From Vicia villosa (Eukaryota; Streptophyta; Magnoliopsida; Fabales; Fabaceae), in assembly GCF_029867415.1 (NCBI RefSeq), contig NW_026705154.1, positions 930,001 through 994,000 on the forward strand: a stretch of 64,000 nucleotides of DNA, read 5' to 3'. Below, piece by piece: positions 12,842-29,000 of the stretch (positions are counted from its first letter, which is position 1; every line of letters starts with the position of its first letter). The position numbers were made by a program, and so were the translations under genes. The notes below the pieces were generated by a model, which did not search any database, had not been told where the DNA came from, and worked only from the letters and a program-made list of their open reading frames with translations.

Positions 12842-13799
12842 AGGATTTTCCATTCCCGCATTTTTACAACTCTATACCTCTACATTCATTTTTTCGTGTG
12901 TTGAGCTCTCTCTAACACCTGAACAAAGATCCAGAAAATTCAGCACAAAACACGGTTGTGATCGGTCGATTCTAACTCTACACCTATTACAGTTTATCAA
13001 TTTTCCAAATCTTCAATCATCTGTATCTATGACTTCTTTGATATGTGGGAATGCTTGGATCTGGAGCTACTTAATGTGCACGCGAAGTCGCCTTGACTGC
13101 TCTCGTCGTAGCATCGACGAATGTATCTCGACCAAACACCACTCCTCCTCCCAGCAAAGTCAATTTTGGCATGGTTATTCCTCAAAGGCCAAATTTAATC
13201 CTTCCTCATCCAAGAGCAAAGATTTTCCGAGCTCCACCGCATATAGTTCCAACTTCTCTTCTCATTGAGCGACCAGATATATCGCATGGTTTTGGCATCC
13301 TCGAGGCAAACCTAAGCGCTAATGGCATGAACAAGTTTCTCATTTGTATCTACAACATCGTTTAGAAATAGAACTAAAAGGCGATATAGGAAACATTCCT
13401 TTGCTTGGAAGAAAGCATCCACCACGCTTAACTGCGGGCAAATTTGACTCGGGAGGTCGTATCCAGGAGAGACTATTCCAACCGGATGGAACTGTCCGTA
13501 TTAAAAGGAAGCACAGTTCAAAAATCGAAATAAAGATCATGGTTAACACCAGCCGGGCGGAGACTGAGGCAGTCACGCTTAATAAGTGGATCATGGTTAA
13601 CACCAGCCGACTAGGATACAACCTAAGCATCCCTTATGCGTCCAGATATTTGAAATAAAGATCCCCAAGTCGATGCAAAAGCCTCCTAAATTATGAGAAT
13701 ACAATAGAAAGGGAGACGCGACGAGCACGTCTCACTCGTCAATGACCGAATCGATTACTACTCTGTTGATATTTCTTCCCAATACAATTTATTAGCAAT

Positions 13800-14560
13800 A
13801 ACGATGGTCGAACCAGCTAGATTATGGTTCAGTGGCCTCCCCGATGGTTGTATCTAATCATGGGCAGACTTTTGCAATCGCCTCACTGCTTACTTTACCT
13901 CCTGTAAGAGGCAACTAGTTACTATAGCAGCATTGAGTAGTATTATGCAAGGAGAAAAGGAGAGCCTACGGCCATACATCGATCAATTCACTCAGGTTGC
14001 GATGGAGGTGGATGGAGCTGATGAGGCCTTCCAATGTTGGATCTTCAAGAATGGACTCCTCCACGATCATCCTTCCCACACCAAGCTGGGAAAAAAGAAG
14101 GTGAAGACGAATCAAGAGATATTTAATCTGGCTCAGTCGTACATGACGTTGGAAGAAAGGGTGAATACTCGCTTCGATAACCCAACCTTGTTCGTCGAAT
14201 TAAGTTTCAATCCTTCGTCAGGGAATGGATCTTACCGACATAAAGAGTACGCTGATTGGGGGATGTATGGTCAATATGACAAGTACACACCTTTGAAGAC
14301 TTATTAGGATTTGATTTATGAAGAATGTGCCAATACTTAGATCTAGAAAGTCGAGATCTGACCTCTTTACCATGTCCAGGTGTCTATCTGAATAGATAAA
14401 TCAAAGTACTATCACTTCCACAAAGAATACAGCCAAAACACGGATGATTGCACCAAACTTAAGGACTTGATTGAAGCATTGATCAAAAAGGTCGACTCTC
14501 CGGATATGTTAAGGGCAGAAAACGAGACCAAGAAGAATCTCCAAATACCAAGTCCTTCAT
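13800..14560 (+). pseudogene. Gypsy (Tat-like) gag remnant
   Basis: The open stretch 13933-14307 contains MQGEKESLRPYIDQF, the hallmark of the plant retrotransposon gag domain (consensus near ...KQGESLRDYVKRF). It is preceded in the same frame by LWFSGLPDG and SWADFCNRLTAYF-like strings (consensus WF..LP...I.SW..L...F), but a stop lies between. Around 14400-14500 a shifted frame gives YHFHKEYSQNTDDC followed by KLKDLIEALI, the C-terminal zinc-knuckle-proximal segment of these gags. Stops and frameshifts show it is inactive. Confidence 0.75.
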
Positions 14561-14839
14561 GAAGGCTTTTGAAGCCGGTCTCATCGGCGAAACAAGAGAA
14601 ACCGACAAAGGCACACACTCATATATCACTTCCATCACTGGTAGTCCGCCCCCAAGCAAACCTCCCCTCCAATGGGATAGTCAAAAGGAAAATTTCCAAA
14701 ATGATGGGCGTCTATAGAAACGAAGGAAGTTTGTCATCCAAAGTCCCCGACAGACTTATGCTAGGGTTTTGAGACTCTGAGAAGGTTAGGGGTATTTATG
14801 CTAAATTGTTCCCCTGGTAATCACGACTAGCGTAGGACA

Positions 14840-15331
14840 ATTTGACATATCACATAATTTGATTTACGGAGGAAGTTCGTGTGATATCCTCTACTTGTGT
14901 CTGTTCAAAAAAATAGGCCTAGATAGAGGGAGACTAATTTCATACCCTAACTCGATCTACGAGTGTTTGATGGAACAACCATTCATCCCTGGGGATATAT
15001 GGAGTTAATGATATTCATATGAGTGAAAAGAGAGTTATGATCTATCAACAATCAGTTCATGGTCATCCCGTGCAAGAGCCTTTATAATTGCATCCTGGGT
15101 AGGCCCTTCACTGCAGCGTTGGACGTCGTAGACTCACCTGTGAACTTAAAGTTCAAGTACCACAACTTTCATGGAGAACCATCTGTTTTGCATGACGACC
15201 TTGAAGCGTCCAAAAATATATATCATGCGCTCCAGAGGGATCAAGGGGAAGGCACAATTAAGGAAATCAATGTGACATCCCTCATACGGAAACTTCGAAG
15301 CCAAGATCTCTGCAATCCCCAACGTGGCTAA
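14840..15331 (+). pseudogene. Gypsy aspartic-protease-region remnant
   Basis: Downstream of gag a broken frame shows LYGGSSCDILYL, the position of the retroviral-type protease D[GS]GSSADIL motif with the catalytic D lost. The open stretch 15059-15331 follows with SLYNCILGRPFTAALDVV, matching the family block AYNAILGRP.L..L.AV. No reverse transcriptase, RNase H or integrase follows. The element is either truncated by the copia sequence that begins near 15550 or belonged to a gag-protease-only non-autonomous group. Confidence 0.65.
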
Positions 15332-15550
15332 AGAAGGAAGAGGAAAGCAGTGAAAAATAAGAGGCGATGAAACCCCTCTGTTATGTTTCTTTTTTTTTGC
15401 GCCCACGTGCATATATATGTTGGTGTGTATGTGTGTGTGTAGATTGTTGTATATGGGGAGAAATTATCAAGATATTTTCATTATTCACACACAATAAATG
15501 TTTAATGCAGGGAGAGCGAGAGAGATCAATATGTTGTACAACCATGCGTT

Positions 15551-17130
15551 AAGCATCACACTAGATTCAATTTGAAAATTCCAAATAAGCTCAAATCAAA
15601 TTGATCAACAATAATATCTCCAAATTTGATAAACATCAAAAGGGGGGAGATTGGAATTGCAGGTCTTTTAGTTTTGATATTTTTTTCAACTTACGTGTAT
15701 GTGCTATTGATTATTCGTGTATTTTTAATTTGTTCGTTATTTAATTATCTGTGGGTTTGTAATTCGTTCGCATTTGAATTGTATTATGTTTGCTTCGGCT
15801 ATTAAGCATTGTACCTTAAGTCCCTTCATTATTCAATAAATTAGAATGGTGGTCCATGATATTGTGTGTCCTTTTTTAGACTAGCAAGTTAGTTTTTGTC
15901 TTTTCATCAAGTGTTGCTTGAATCATAAGTTATAACTCTTGAATCAAGGTGTTAAGTTGTTTGATTTGAATCATCCACATTGTGTGACTCAAATCATACA
16001 ATTTAAGAAATTTGGAATTTAGCTCTATGTGATTTGATTCGAATCACAAGTTTAACTTGACTCGAATCATAACTTTCCATAAATTCTATAATTAGGCTCT
16101 AGCCAATTTGATTCAAATCACAAGTTTAATTGACTCGAATTACAACACATTATGACTCCAATTGACTCAAATCATGGGTTTGAATAATGATTCAAATCAT
16201 AAATTCAAACATCCAAAATTCTACCTTAGATTTACATAGTTGTTTCTTTGATCCAAGATAATAATACAATCTCTCATTATGAAAAAAAATTATAAAGAAA
16301 GAAAGACTAAACCTTTAGAAAAAATAATGTCAATTTGTCTTTCCTTCTCTAGTATGTCTATTTTTAGCACCCTTGTATCTTTCTCTTGTTTGAAGAACAA
16401 CTTCTTAAGTGTAATTCATGTCAAATTACATCTCTTTTTTTGTTACACTTAGTGTGTGATTTTTTTTTAGGAAAACCAAAGAAAGAGAGTTGATCAATCT
16501 TGTAATGATTTAATTTTGATCAAGCTCATCATAACCATCAAGAAATAAGACCAATTTTGTGGACCTTCATCTCTAAAGATTGAGTGTTTTAGAGAGACTA
16601 GTGGTACATTAGGGTATCTAATGTTTTTGTGAAGTTTGTTGTTTATAACAGGTGCATAAATCGTTTCTCGAATGTGGTTTGGACGTTGTGTTATCTATCA
16701 AGAGAAGAGTTTCACTATATTCCATGGAAGACTTTGGTGAAGTCTAGTAAAGAAGTTCCATAAGATGAAGTTGGGAGTTGTCCAATTGAACGCTTAACTA
16801 ATGGAAATCGCTCTGACAAAAAATCAGTGGGATCAAGGTGGATTGCCACATATAAAGACTTGGAGCGGGTTATTGCGGATAGCAAGATTATTGGATCAAG
16901 ATCATTGAGGATCTTGTGTTTGTTAGCAATTTGAGTATCTACATCAATAGAGAAATTTATCGTGTGATATTTCGTTATAATTAAAATGCTTGTATTAAAC
17001 TTATTAAATAGTGGAAGATCATGACTATTTCTCGATGGTTTTAAAACCATTCATGAGTGGAGTAGGCAAAGCGAGGACGAAAGACGAACCGATAAATATC
17101 TCTGTATACCTTATTTTTGTTCTCTTATCT
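15551..17130 (+). mobile_element. 3' end and LTR of a copia (Sirevirus-like) element
   Basis: CATCAAAAGGGGGGAGATTG at 15635-15654 looks like the polypurine tract directly before the 3' LTR of Sirevirus-type copia elements. The following 1.4 kb has no coding sequence. It contains repeated TTGATTCGAATCAC-like palindromes (about 15900-16210) and ends in a T-rich stretch. No left LTR or target duplication was found, so boundaries and lineage are inferred. Confidence 0.4.
15955..16210. repeat. Cluster of GATTCGAATC/GATTCAAATC half-palindromes
   Basis: At least eight occurrences of GA(T/C)TC(G/A)AATCA in about 250 bp lie inside the putative copia LTR. Both orientations are present because the motif is nearly palindromic. 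Confidence 0.7.
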
Positions 17131-17926
17131 CCTTTATTTTTCTGCATTTTTTTACTATAGTTATTGCATTATTGCATTGTTTGTATGTTAGGTTATATCT
17201 TGTTTATAGAGATTTAATGTGTAAGCTTAGTTTTGCGATGCATCAAACTTATTGGATCGTCATAAATTCAATTATGTTTTGAATGAATTTATATGTAAAA
17301 AATTTAAATTGCTTTGTTTAAAGAGACCTTAATCATCTTGTAATTGATCTGCATTCGAAAAAATCATTACTTTAGTCATATCTTATAATACTCTAATTGG
17401 ATTAATTCATTGAAATGATTTCAAACTCTCTTCATATTCTGTTTTGCTTATGTGTATTTTAAAATTTCTAATAAGTTGATTGGTTTTTTGTCACGTGAAA
17501 TAAAAACAACGTTATAAAATATATTTTTGTAGGAGTCATAAAACAATAAATGAAGATGATCTATTAGTCTTTTATGATCATTTATCACTTTTGTTATAAA
17601 ATATATTTTTTTGATCTATTAGTTTTAAATATTAGTCTTTTATGATCATTTATCATGATCATTATTATGTTAGTATATTAGTTTGACATATTTTTCATGT
17701 AGTTTTATAACTTTATAAAAGCTATATGATGGATGAGTTTTCATACACAGCTGTAATGCATTTTTAATGGAAACTAAAATGTGCACGTGAGTATGAATTA
17801 ATTAAAAAGTTCACAAATTTTTCAAGCAGTTGAATGTTCTTCTCACTCCCTTAACACTTGGAGACAGATCATCAATCATCTCTCAAACATATCCAACATC
17901 AATCTTTGTAATTTAAACAATTAGAC
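17131..17926. other. Intergenic, nothing recognised
   Basis: AT-rich, with a short direct repeat (TATTAGTCTTTTATGATCATTTATCA) at about 17563 and 17632. No gene was recognised. Confidence 0.5.
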
Positions 17927-18145
17927 ATAACAAAGAGGTTCAATTAGTCATGCTAATAAATCTAGCATTTTCGACAATTGCATGCTTCACCACACTTCGA
18001 CTACAGCAAACACTACTTCGACTACAGCAAACACTACTTCGACACTAGCATGTGAGCGACCTTCGACTGCATGCTAACCTCTGTCAAACTTGTCGAACCA
18101 CGAAGCTACCCTTCGACTCAATAGAGTTCGATCCAATATCTCACA
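17927..18145 (-). repeat. Truncated 3' LTR of the nested copia element
   Basis: It aligns with 31360-31511 but lacks the counterpart of 31035-31360. It carries a local 18-bp duplication (ACTTCGACTACAGCAAAC) absent from the 5' LTR. Confidence 0.8.
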
Positions 18146-18231
18146 AATTTCCACCTTGGAACAAACTCTAATATCAAAGAACAAACTAGCTTTCGTCATG
18201 CAGACTTTATCAACTACATACAGTGGAAAAA

Positions 18232-19555
18232 TGATAAGTGTCAATATGTCATTATTTTGAGTATATTTGTGGCACTTATCGATTATATTCTTTTGGTTTT
18301 TGTCATAAAATCTCAACTCTTGTGTAAATATTTGTATACTTAAGTTTTGGTTTATTTTATGTACTGTTTGATAGTTTTTCTTTTGTTTTATAGGTATTGA
18401 TGCATATCAGAGCCTCGAGCAATAAAGTGTCGAAGGCACGGCTTTGAATACGCGGTTTTGGAGCAATAAGGAGAAACATCTGCAGAAGTCCGCTAAGCCA
18501 AGTTGTAGTGCGCTTAGAGATTCAATAACAGATGAGAAGTGTTTTTCTTAGCTCTCTTGGCGCGGTAAGCTCGCTAAGCGAGATCTCTTTTACTGTACTA
18601 GATATTTAGGACTAAAGTGTAATCTCGCTTAGCCAGCTTAGCTCGTTAAGCGAGCCTGCACAGATTTTTCTTTATATTCTTTCATTTGTAACATTTCTAG
18701 GTTATGGTTTTGGGAAATTTTTGACCCAAACTCCATCAACTTCATTCTTTGGTAGATTTAGGTTAGAAAACAACTATGGAGCTTGCATTTGAATGATTAG
18801 AGGTGGATTGATCGTTGATCGGAGCTGCCAAACTAGGAGATTTACGGTTCATTTCTCTTCTTCTTTGTGTATTCTCTTGTAGTTGGGTTTGTATGTATAT
18901 TTACTTTGAACTCATGTATATTTGTCACCCATGGCGTTATATAAAACTTGCTTTACAAATCTTTGTCGAGTGTTATCTTAAATGTTTGCTATGTGCTGGA
19001 GTTTTGGGTTGCTATAGACATATACTACTCGAATCCTTATCTAGGATGATTGTTTGTTAGTTTCTGACCTCTAGAGATGGATTTAGAGCTAACAATCTTT
19101 ATAGGTGTCTAAGCTTAATGCTTCCGTGTTAGTTGTGTCGGTTGAGAGATCTTCAATATAGTTGATATGGATGTCTGATGTGTTGTTGAGGTTGGCTGAA
19201 AGATCGTCGCTGAGATGATATAGTAGCTCTCTCTACTTTGGGTTAGAAATGACTTAGGGTGTGAGCGATGCTGGATGAAATTGACGAGTATTATAGGTTG
19301 AGTGTAACTGGTCGATGATTTTAAGTTTGTGAGAAGTAGATTATACGCATGCTAGATAAGTCTTTTCGTTCCGAAGAATGAATTATTTTTGTGTTAATAT
19401 TTACTTTTCTGTTTCCACACTTTAATTCATTCAAACTCGAGTTCAAAAACATCGAAACCGTTGAATGAAATTCTAACAACCATCTATGTGGACACGATAA
19501 TTCCCGGAGTAATACTTCCAAAACATTTGTTGTTTGCCGCTATGCCGCTTCAACA
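18232..19555 (+). mobile_element. Solo LTR of a Ty3-gypsy element in the copia RNase H gene
   Basis: A 1,324-bp block starts TGATAAGTGTCAATATG and ends CCGCTTCAACA (TG...CA). It is flanked by the exact 5-bp duplication AAAAA (18227-18231 and 19556-19560). The interior has a GC-richer patch with GCTCGCTAAGCGAG palindromes and a CTATGTGGACACGATAA segment near its 3' end, as in plant gypsy LTRs. No internal coding domain is present. Removing the block restores the continuity of the copia frame through the conserved C-terminal RNase H segment, which confirms the boundaries. Confidence 0.9.
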
Positions 19556-19560
19556 AAAAA

Positions 19561-19908
19561 CTTGCAACTCGGCAATGTCTTGGTAATCACATCAGCAACA
19601 TTATGATCTATCGAAACCTTCAGCACTCGGACTTCTCCATGCTCGATTACTCCTCTGACGAAATGCAACCTCACATCGATGTGTTTGGTTCACTCGTGAT
19701 ATGTTGATTTCTTCGACAGGTATATAGCACTTTGAGTAACACTTTTAACAGTGATACCTCGACCTTGAAGTTTTAGCTCTTTAGCAAAACCTTCAAACCA
19801 CAATGCTTCTTTTACAGCTTTAGTGAGGGCAATATATTCCGCTTCAAGGGTTGGTAAAGCAACAATCTTCTGAAGTGTTGCTTTCCAACTCATTGTTGTG
19901 CCAAACAT
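19561..19908 (-). pseudogene. Copia RNase H remnant
   Basis: Ribonuclease H removes the RNA strand during retrotransposon reverse transcription. The minus-strand frame contains VALPTLEAEYIAL (family consensus STAEAEYIA) and continues through ...HIDVRLHFVRG and VADVITK (consensus ADI.TK) in the copia order. The last residues lie beyond the solo LTR at 18232-19555. The plus strand shows no gene. Confidence 0.85.
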
Positions 19909-19944
19909 AGTGAAAACATATCCATAAATAGATTTTTTGAAATC

Positions 19945-21005
19945 AAAATAACCTGCCTAATTAGAGTCAACATATCCTTCAACTACTACTTTATTATCTT
20001 CACCCAAAGCTCCACCAATGATTTCCAATGAGGCTTTCCAGGATTCTCCATAGACCTGCTTACAAGACTTACTGCATATGATATATCTGGTCTAGTATAG
20101 ATCGTAGCATACATGAAAGAACCTACTATATTAGCATATGGAATAATATTCATATAAGCTCTTTCGACATCAGTACTGGGACACTGATTTATACTCAGCT
20201 TGAATTTAGGGTTTGCCAGAGTCACAACAGACTTCGAATTCGACATACCAAACTTTTTGAGAATCTTTCATAGGTATGCCTCTTGAGATAAGCATAATTC
20301 CGACTGCTTTCTATCTCTTCGAATGTCAATCGCAAGAATCTTGGATGCAGCTCCCAAATCCTTCATATCGAACTCCTTATTAAGTTCAGCCTTCACCTTC
20401 ATTACATCTTTCACATTGTTGCTTGCTATGAGAATATCATCCACATACAGTAACAAAATACTCCTTCCGGTCTCAAATATAAGCAAATTTGCAAAAAAGC
20501 TCACCCTTTAAGGAGAATGTCTCAATGAATTTAATTCTTATCCTCTTTCTAATTTTACCCCTATTTTTTGCTTTGGAAATTGTTACAAACATTTAAAATG
20601 TAAACAATTGTAGGGGTATATTTGGAATAGTGACATTGAATGTAATAAATATTGATTTTTTTGCTTATATTTAAGACCATAGAATTTTTTTTGTTGCATG
20701 TGTTTGAGACCGGAGGGAGTAACAAATGAATTACCAGGTAGAAATCACACGTAAGCACAGTGGTCAAACTGGCTTCTAAAAGAAACTTATGCATGCCATG
20801 AACTTGTCGAATCTCCTATTCCACTATCGAGGAGATTGTTTCAGTCCATATAACAATATTTTTAGCTTCCACATATAATCTTCCTTCCCCTTTTCGACAT
20901 ACCCTTCAGGTTTCTTGATCAGTTCTCAAGTGTGATTATCATGAAGAGATTTCATCTCATCATTCATGGTCTTCAGCCATTTAGTCTTATTTTGACTCTT
21001 CATAA
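19945..21005 (-). pseudogene. Copia reverse-transcriptase remnant
   Basis: The catalytic motif YVDDILIASNN lies near 20440. Upstream, MNDEMKSLHDNH marks the start of the domain and YGLKQSPR the palm region. The C-terminal NPGKPHW block lies near 20040. The first third is shortened by a deletion, and a 259-bp Stowaway MITE sits at 20461-20719. Several stops and shifts are present. Confidence 0.85.
20461..20719. mobile_element. Stowaway-type (Tc1/mariner) MITE in the copia RT
   Basis: The left end CTCCTTCCGGTCTCAAATAT is inverted at the right end as TTTGAGACCGGAGGGAG. The element is flanked by TA dinucleotides (20459-20460 and 20720-20721). The 259-bp length, CTCC..GGAG ends and TA duplication are classic Stowaway features. 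The copia reading frame resumes on either side. Confidence 0.85.
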
Positions 21006-21012
21006 CTTCATT

Positions 21013-21990
21013 CTAGTCTCTAGGTTCTTTGTCTAAAACCTCACTTGCAGAGATTAAGGCATAAGCTATAAGATCTGCATACCCAAGTCTCTGAGGTGGC
21101 TTGATGACTCTTCTCGACCTATCTCTTGACAATAGGTAGTCATCAACAGTTTCCTCAACTTCCTCAGCATCTTCTGCTTCTTCTTCGACTTCATATAGGA
21201 TATGCAATTCAGCATCAACATGCTCCACCTTAATAGGAATCTCTACCTGTTCCATCTCTTTGTCAGATATTTCTGCACTTCGACCAATATCATCATTTTT
21301 CTTAAAAGTCATTTCAGCTTCATTGAAAACTACATCTCGACTGGTGATACTCCTCCTGTGAACTGACTCTAGGCACCATAGCCTATAAACTTTGACTCCT
21401 TCAGGGTATCCCATGAACATGCATTTCAGAGCTCTAGGTTCGACCTTGTCTTACCTAATGTGAGCATAGGCTACACAACCAAATACTTTCAGTTTATTAA
21501 AATCTGGTGGATGTCCCGACCAAACTTCTTCAAGTGTCTTCATATCTAACACAGTCGAAGAACGTCTGTTTATTAGATATGTTGTTGTTGAAACAGCCTC
21601 AGCCCAAAACACCTTCTTTAACGCAACACTAGTCAGCACGCATCTAACTCTCTCCAAAATAGTTCGATTAAACCTTTTAGCCAAACCATTTTGTTGTGGA
21701 GTACCTGCAGTAATTTTATGCCTTGCAGTACCAGAGGCAACACAAAAATTGTCGAACACCTCATTACAAAATTCAAGGCCATTATCGGTTCTCAATCTCT
21801 TGACCTTTCTGCCAATCCGATTTTCGACCAGAGTCTTCCAACTTTTGAAATTCTCAAAAGTTTCATCATTAGTCTTCTGGGTGAATACCCATAATTTTAT
21901 GGAATAATCATCTACTATGGATAGAAAATACCTTGCTCTTGAATGTAATGAACACCTTGCAGCCCCCCAAAGATTAGCATGGATGTAAGC
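21013..21990 (-). pseudogene. Copia integrase remnant
   Basis: The integrase core is recognisable: ANLWG (the H.DLWGP block) near 21985, a DD segment (SIVDDYS) near 21930, RTDNGLEF near 21785 and GTPQQNGLAKRFNRT near 21690. The GYP/VFGC segment and the acidic linker to RT follow at 21013-21510. The region upstream of ANLWG is missing or displaced at the insertion 22030-25059. Confidence 0.85.
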
Positions 21991-22029
21991 ATATAATCAG
22001 AGAATAAGCGTGCATATAATTCCAAAGGG

Positions 22030-25059
<3,030 letters not shown>

Positions 25060-26070
25060 CCTTTCACTGACATGGCCCAATCTCATGTGTCAAATTTGTG
25101 TCTTCAACAAAAGTTTCATGGATGCAACATTTGTCGAACAACAACTTCAGCCTCAAGGCTAAACAAGCCTTGTTTCTTCATGCCTCTTAAGACTTCCTTC
25201 GACCCCTTCATGACTTTTAGGATGCTTTTCTCTCCTTGGAAAACATATTCTTTCTTGTCGAATTCACCAAGAGAAATCAAATTTCTCTTTAAATCAGGTA
25301 CATACCTGACTTCAGCCAACAACTTTATTGACTCATCATGGAACTTGAATCTCATAGATCCGACACCTGTATTCTTGCAAGCTTTGTTGTTTCCCAGCAA
25401 TACATACCCACCATCTTAATCACATAATTCCTCGAACAAGTCTTTGTTTGGAGTCATGTGCCAAGTGCAACCTGAATCCAAAATCCACTCCTTACTAGAG
25501 TCACTGCTCGAAACCACAAGAACATCATATGAGTCGAAATCATCTTGAACAATGGTTGCGTTATCATTATCCTTACCTCCATGATCTTTCAAGAGTTCAG
25601 AGCACACCTTTCTTGTGTGACCCTCCTTCTTACAATGATAGCATTAAATATCAGATGCTTCGCCACTGTAAGACTTTTGCTGACGTTTACTTTTCTTCTT
25701 GTCAAACTTATCATCCTTTCGCAAGAATTTTCCCTTAACAAAAAAACCTTCACCAACCGTCAAAGGTTTATGCTCCTTTCGTTCGTCCAAGTCCTTAGAA
25801 TACAAGGATGATTGAACTTCTTCGAAGGTCAGGGAATCCCTTCCATACAAGAGAGTTTCTTTAAAGTGGACATGTGTTCTAGGAAAAGCGCACAACAACA
25901 ACAACGTTTGATCTTCACCATCGCTCTTCACATTAATATTTCAAAGATTGAGAATCATCTTGTTGAACATATCCAACTGCTCAGCCAACACTTTATCTTC
26001 AATCATCTTGAATGGATACAAAGCTTGCTTCAGGTATAGTCGATTTACCAATGATTTGGTCATGTACAAA
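25060..26070 (-). pseudogene. Copia gag C-terminus, zinc knuckle, protease and pre-integrase remnant
   Basis: In gene order: gag UBN2-type C-terminal region (25644-26070); a CCHC knuckle across the 25610-25640 junction (CYHCKKEGHTRKVC); protease WILDSGCTWHMT near 25470 with the catalytic DSG; and the pre-integrase block YVPDLKRNLISLG near 25300. The block ends at MRLGHVSER beside 25060. Stops interrupt the order. Confidence 0.85.
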
Positions 26071-29000
26071 TGTCATGCACTCGGTTTTTTACCGTACCTT
26101 TCGCGGAGAGATACGCGAACTGACTCTTTTCTTTCTGCTTTTGTGTTTTTGAAAATCAGAGAGTCGCCACCGACTTTTATTTTATCCAATTAAGGAAAGG
26201 TTTATAAAAGAAACAGAAAAAGACCTTTAAGAAATTCTGGGTAAGGGGGTAGGTTATACAAAGGGAAGGTGTTAGCACCCTTTGTATCCATGGTTATCCA
26301 TGGGCTCTTTAATTTGCTTAGCTCACTTCTTTTGAATCACTTCTCTATTGCCTTGAAATGCTTGTATGTGGTTTCAAATACTTTTGTAAATTGCCTTTGT
26401 AATGATCCTTGTGCGGATGTATACAAAGTGTTTTTATCTTTCAAAAGATGTTTTTGAAAAAAGAACGTTAACTTCGTAATGATCCTCGTTTGGATATATA
26501 CAAAGTATTGTCTTTTTTTGAAAGTTTTATTTTGAAAAACAATGATATATGAGAGATTTGTTTGTTTTGATCTGAGCAAGCAAATTAGGAGGTCTACCCT
26601 AAGTTATAAGGTCTTTTCCTATTTCCTTTAGAAAACTATCCTTTTACCGGATGTAAATGAAAGTTCGATTTTTGCATTTGAAACAGTAGAATTTGATTCT
26701 GATTTTGAAAAGAGTAAAAGAGGGATTACACTAAGAGGTGCAAGTGTGATTGTGTTTTGATTCAGATATTTTATTTTTGAAGTTAGTGATCTAACGATTC
26801 AATTTTATCTTTGGCATACACGCAGTTTTATATGTACTGAAAATTAAAATGCGGAAATGTAAAATGTGGAAAGTAAATCTACGCTATTACATCGATTTTG
26901 CGGGAATGTAAACTACGCTATTTACATGAATTTGACAACCTATACACTTGATCTATGAATTTAAATTGCAAGAAAATAAAAGAAATATTTTTGGATTTTT
27001 TGATGATTAATTTTAATTAGAATTAATGCATGATTAATTTAATTAAAATGAGAAAAAGATGGAAATAAAATTTAAACCTAAAAATTAAGTTCAAAATATG
27101 TTTAAAATGCTTATTAATTAATTTTAAAACAAAACTAATTTTTTTGGAATTTTTGAAATTGATTTTGAAATTATTAAGTTAAATAATCATATAATTATAT
27201 AAATAATTACACAAATAATTAAAACTTAAAGAGAAAATTATTCTACATATGTACAAAATTAGTCTATAATATATAAACTATATTTAATATAAAGAACAAT
27301 TTTTTTTTATGATTTTTTGATTGGTTAAAATAATTAAAAGATAAATATATACATATTATCTAATTAGTTATGCAAAATATTTAAATTATGAAGAAAAATA
27401 AAATATTTTTATATCAGAAAATAAAGTATTATTTTATCAACTTAAAAACATTTTTTGTGCATTTTTTGGATTTTTAAAACTATTTTAAAATAATTTTATA
27501 AAGAAAATTAAATAAAAATAGAAAATATATAAACAATGATCTGGTGTGGTTATTAAATGAAGTCCATGGTGGGGGTGCGCGTTTTGATGCGTTGGATAAA
27601 CTGCTGGCATGATCTGATGGTTCAGATTTTGAGGAACACGAGGTGTACAAAACCTGCAAAACACAGAATCACAAGTTATTTTAAAAAAAACACGCGCGCG
27701 CTCTGTCCAATGAGGTGAGGACACCTCATCATCTTCAACCTCTCGCCAACACATTTAACAGCGTTTTTATGAGAAAAGCGCTGTAATAGATGAGTTCTAA
27801 ACCTGCAAAATAGCGAATGGGGGTAAACATGAATAAAAATTTGGCGCGACATGTCCATTCGATTTGGCTTGATTCACTGAGTTCGAATATGCCATTAATT
27901 TTGCTTAATTTTGCTTCTAACGAAAAGCCCTAAAATTGAGTTCACAAACCCTAGAATGGTATCTTCGTGTATATGCAACCAAACTGCAATTAACTATCCA
28001 GAAATGATCAGAACCCCAAACTAAACTTAAATATGAGTCTACATCTTGTTAAATATGCATGTGTGATGAGATTTTTGTAAGTTTTAGTTCGAGCAAACCG
28101 TGAGGTCTAGTGGACGGTTCTGAGTGTTCCAAGGCTTGAAACTGATTGGAATGTATTCAATGATGCTTGGGGATTGTATTTGAGTGTTTAGTTTGAACTG
28201 AAACAAGCTAGAAATTAAAATTCGAATTTTAGATTTCTTTAAAAAATTCAAGTTGATACAAGTATGTTACAAGCAAGGCTTAGGTTCTGAATTCGTGTCT
28301 CCTCTATTACTGAAGTGTGATAGCCCTTATATAAGCAAGTAAGTGCTTAGAAACTAAGCTAAAAGCATTAAGTGCTTTTGTTGAATTTTTGAATTTTTTA
28401 ATATATGTAGCTTTGAATTCAAGCCACCATAGCTTGAATTTTCCACACCTCTTCTGCTGTACTTCCTTGGCTGCAGAATATTGAATGATCTTTGATGAGT
28501 CATGCTTAGAAACTAAGCTACACATTATCCTTCCATTTCCTTTTTTAATTTAATCTTAAATATGATAAAATTAAACCAAAAAAGGAACAAAAATGATGTG
28601 GGCTTTGTCTTGGTCGTGGGAGGCCCTTCTCATTATGGGAAACATGTTTGGATTATGGAAATTAGGCCCCATTTGGAAAAAACACATTTTTGATCAATGT
28701 TGATTTCATGCATTTTCCCAAAAAATGGTCAACTTCAACAAGGCATAAATCCTTCAATTTTTATCATATGAAGGAGATCTTGTACTTTTTGGAAACCTCA
28801 AAGAGTCCTCTAACCAATGTCTTTGGTCTCATGTCAAAATGATTTTCCATGCTCCTTGTGTATCCTTTTGAAAAAAGTGACTTTTTGTTGACTTTGAAAA
28901 TGACCTGTAATGTCTTGATTCATATTTTTCAAATGGTGAATCTAATGACCATGGGACCAATTGCATTTGAAAGATAATTGAATTTCCTTCAACATGAGAT

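Noticed and set aside
16715..17050. 111-codon minus-strand frame
   Set aside because: Located in the presumed copia LTR on the opposite strand; no motif recognised.
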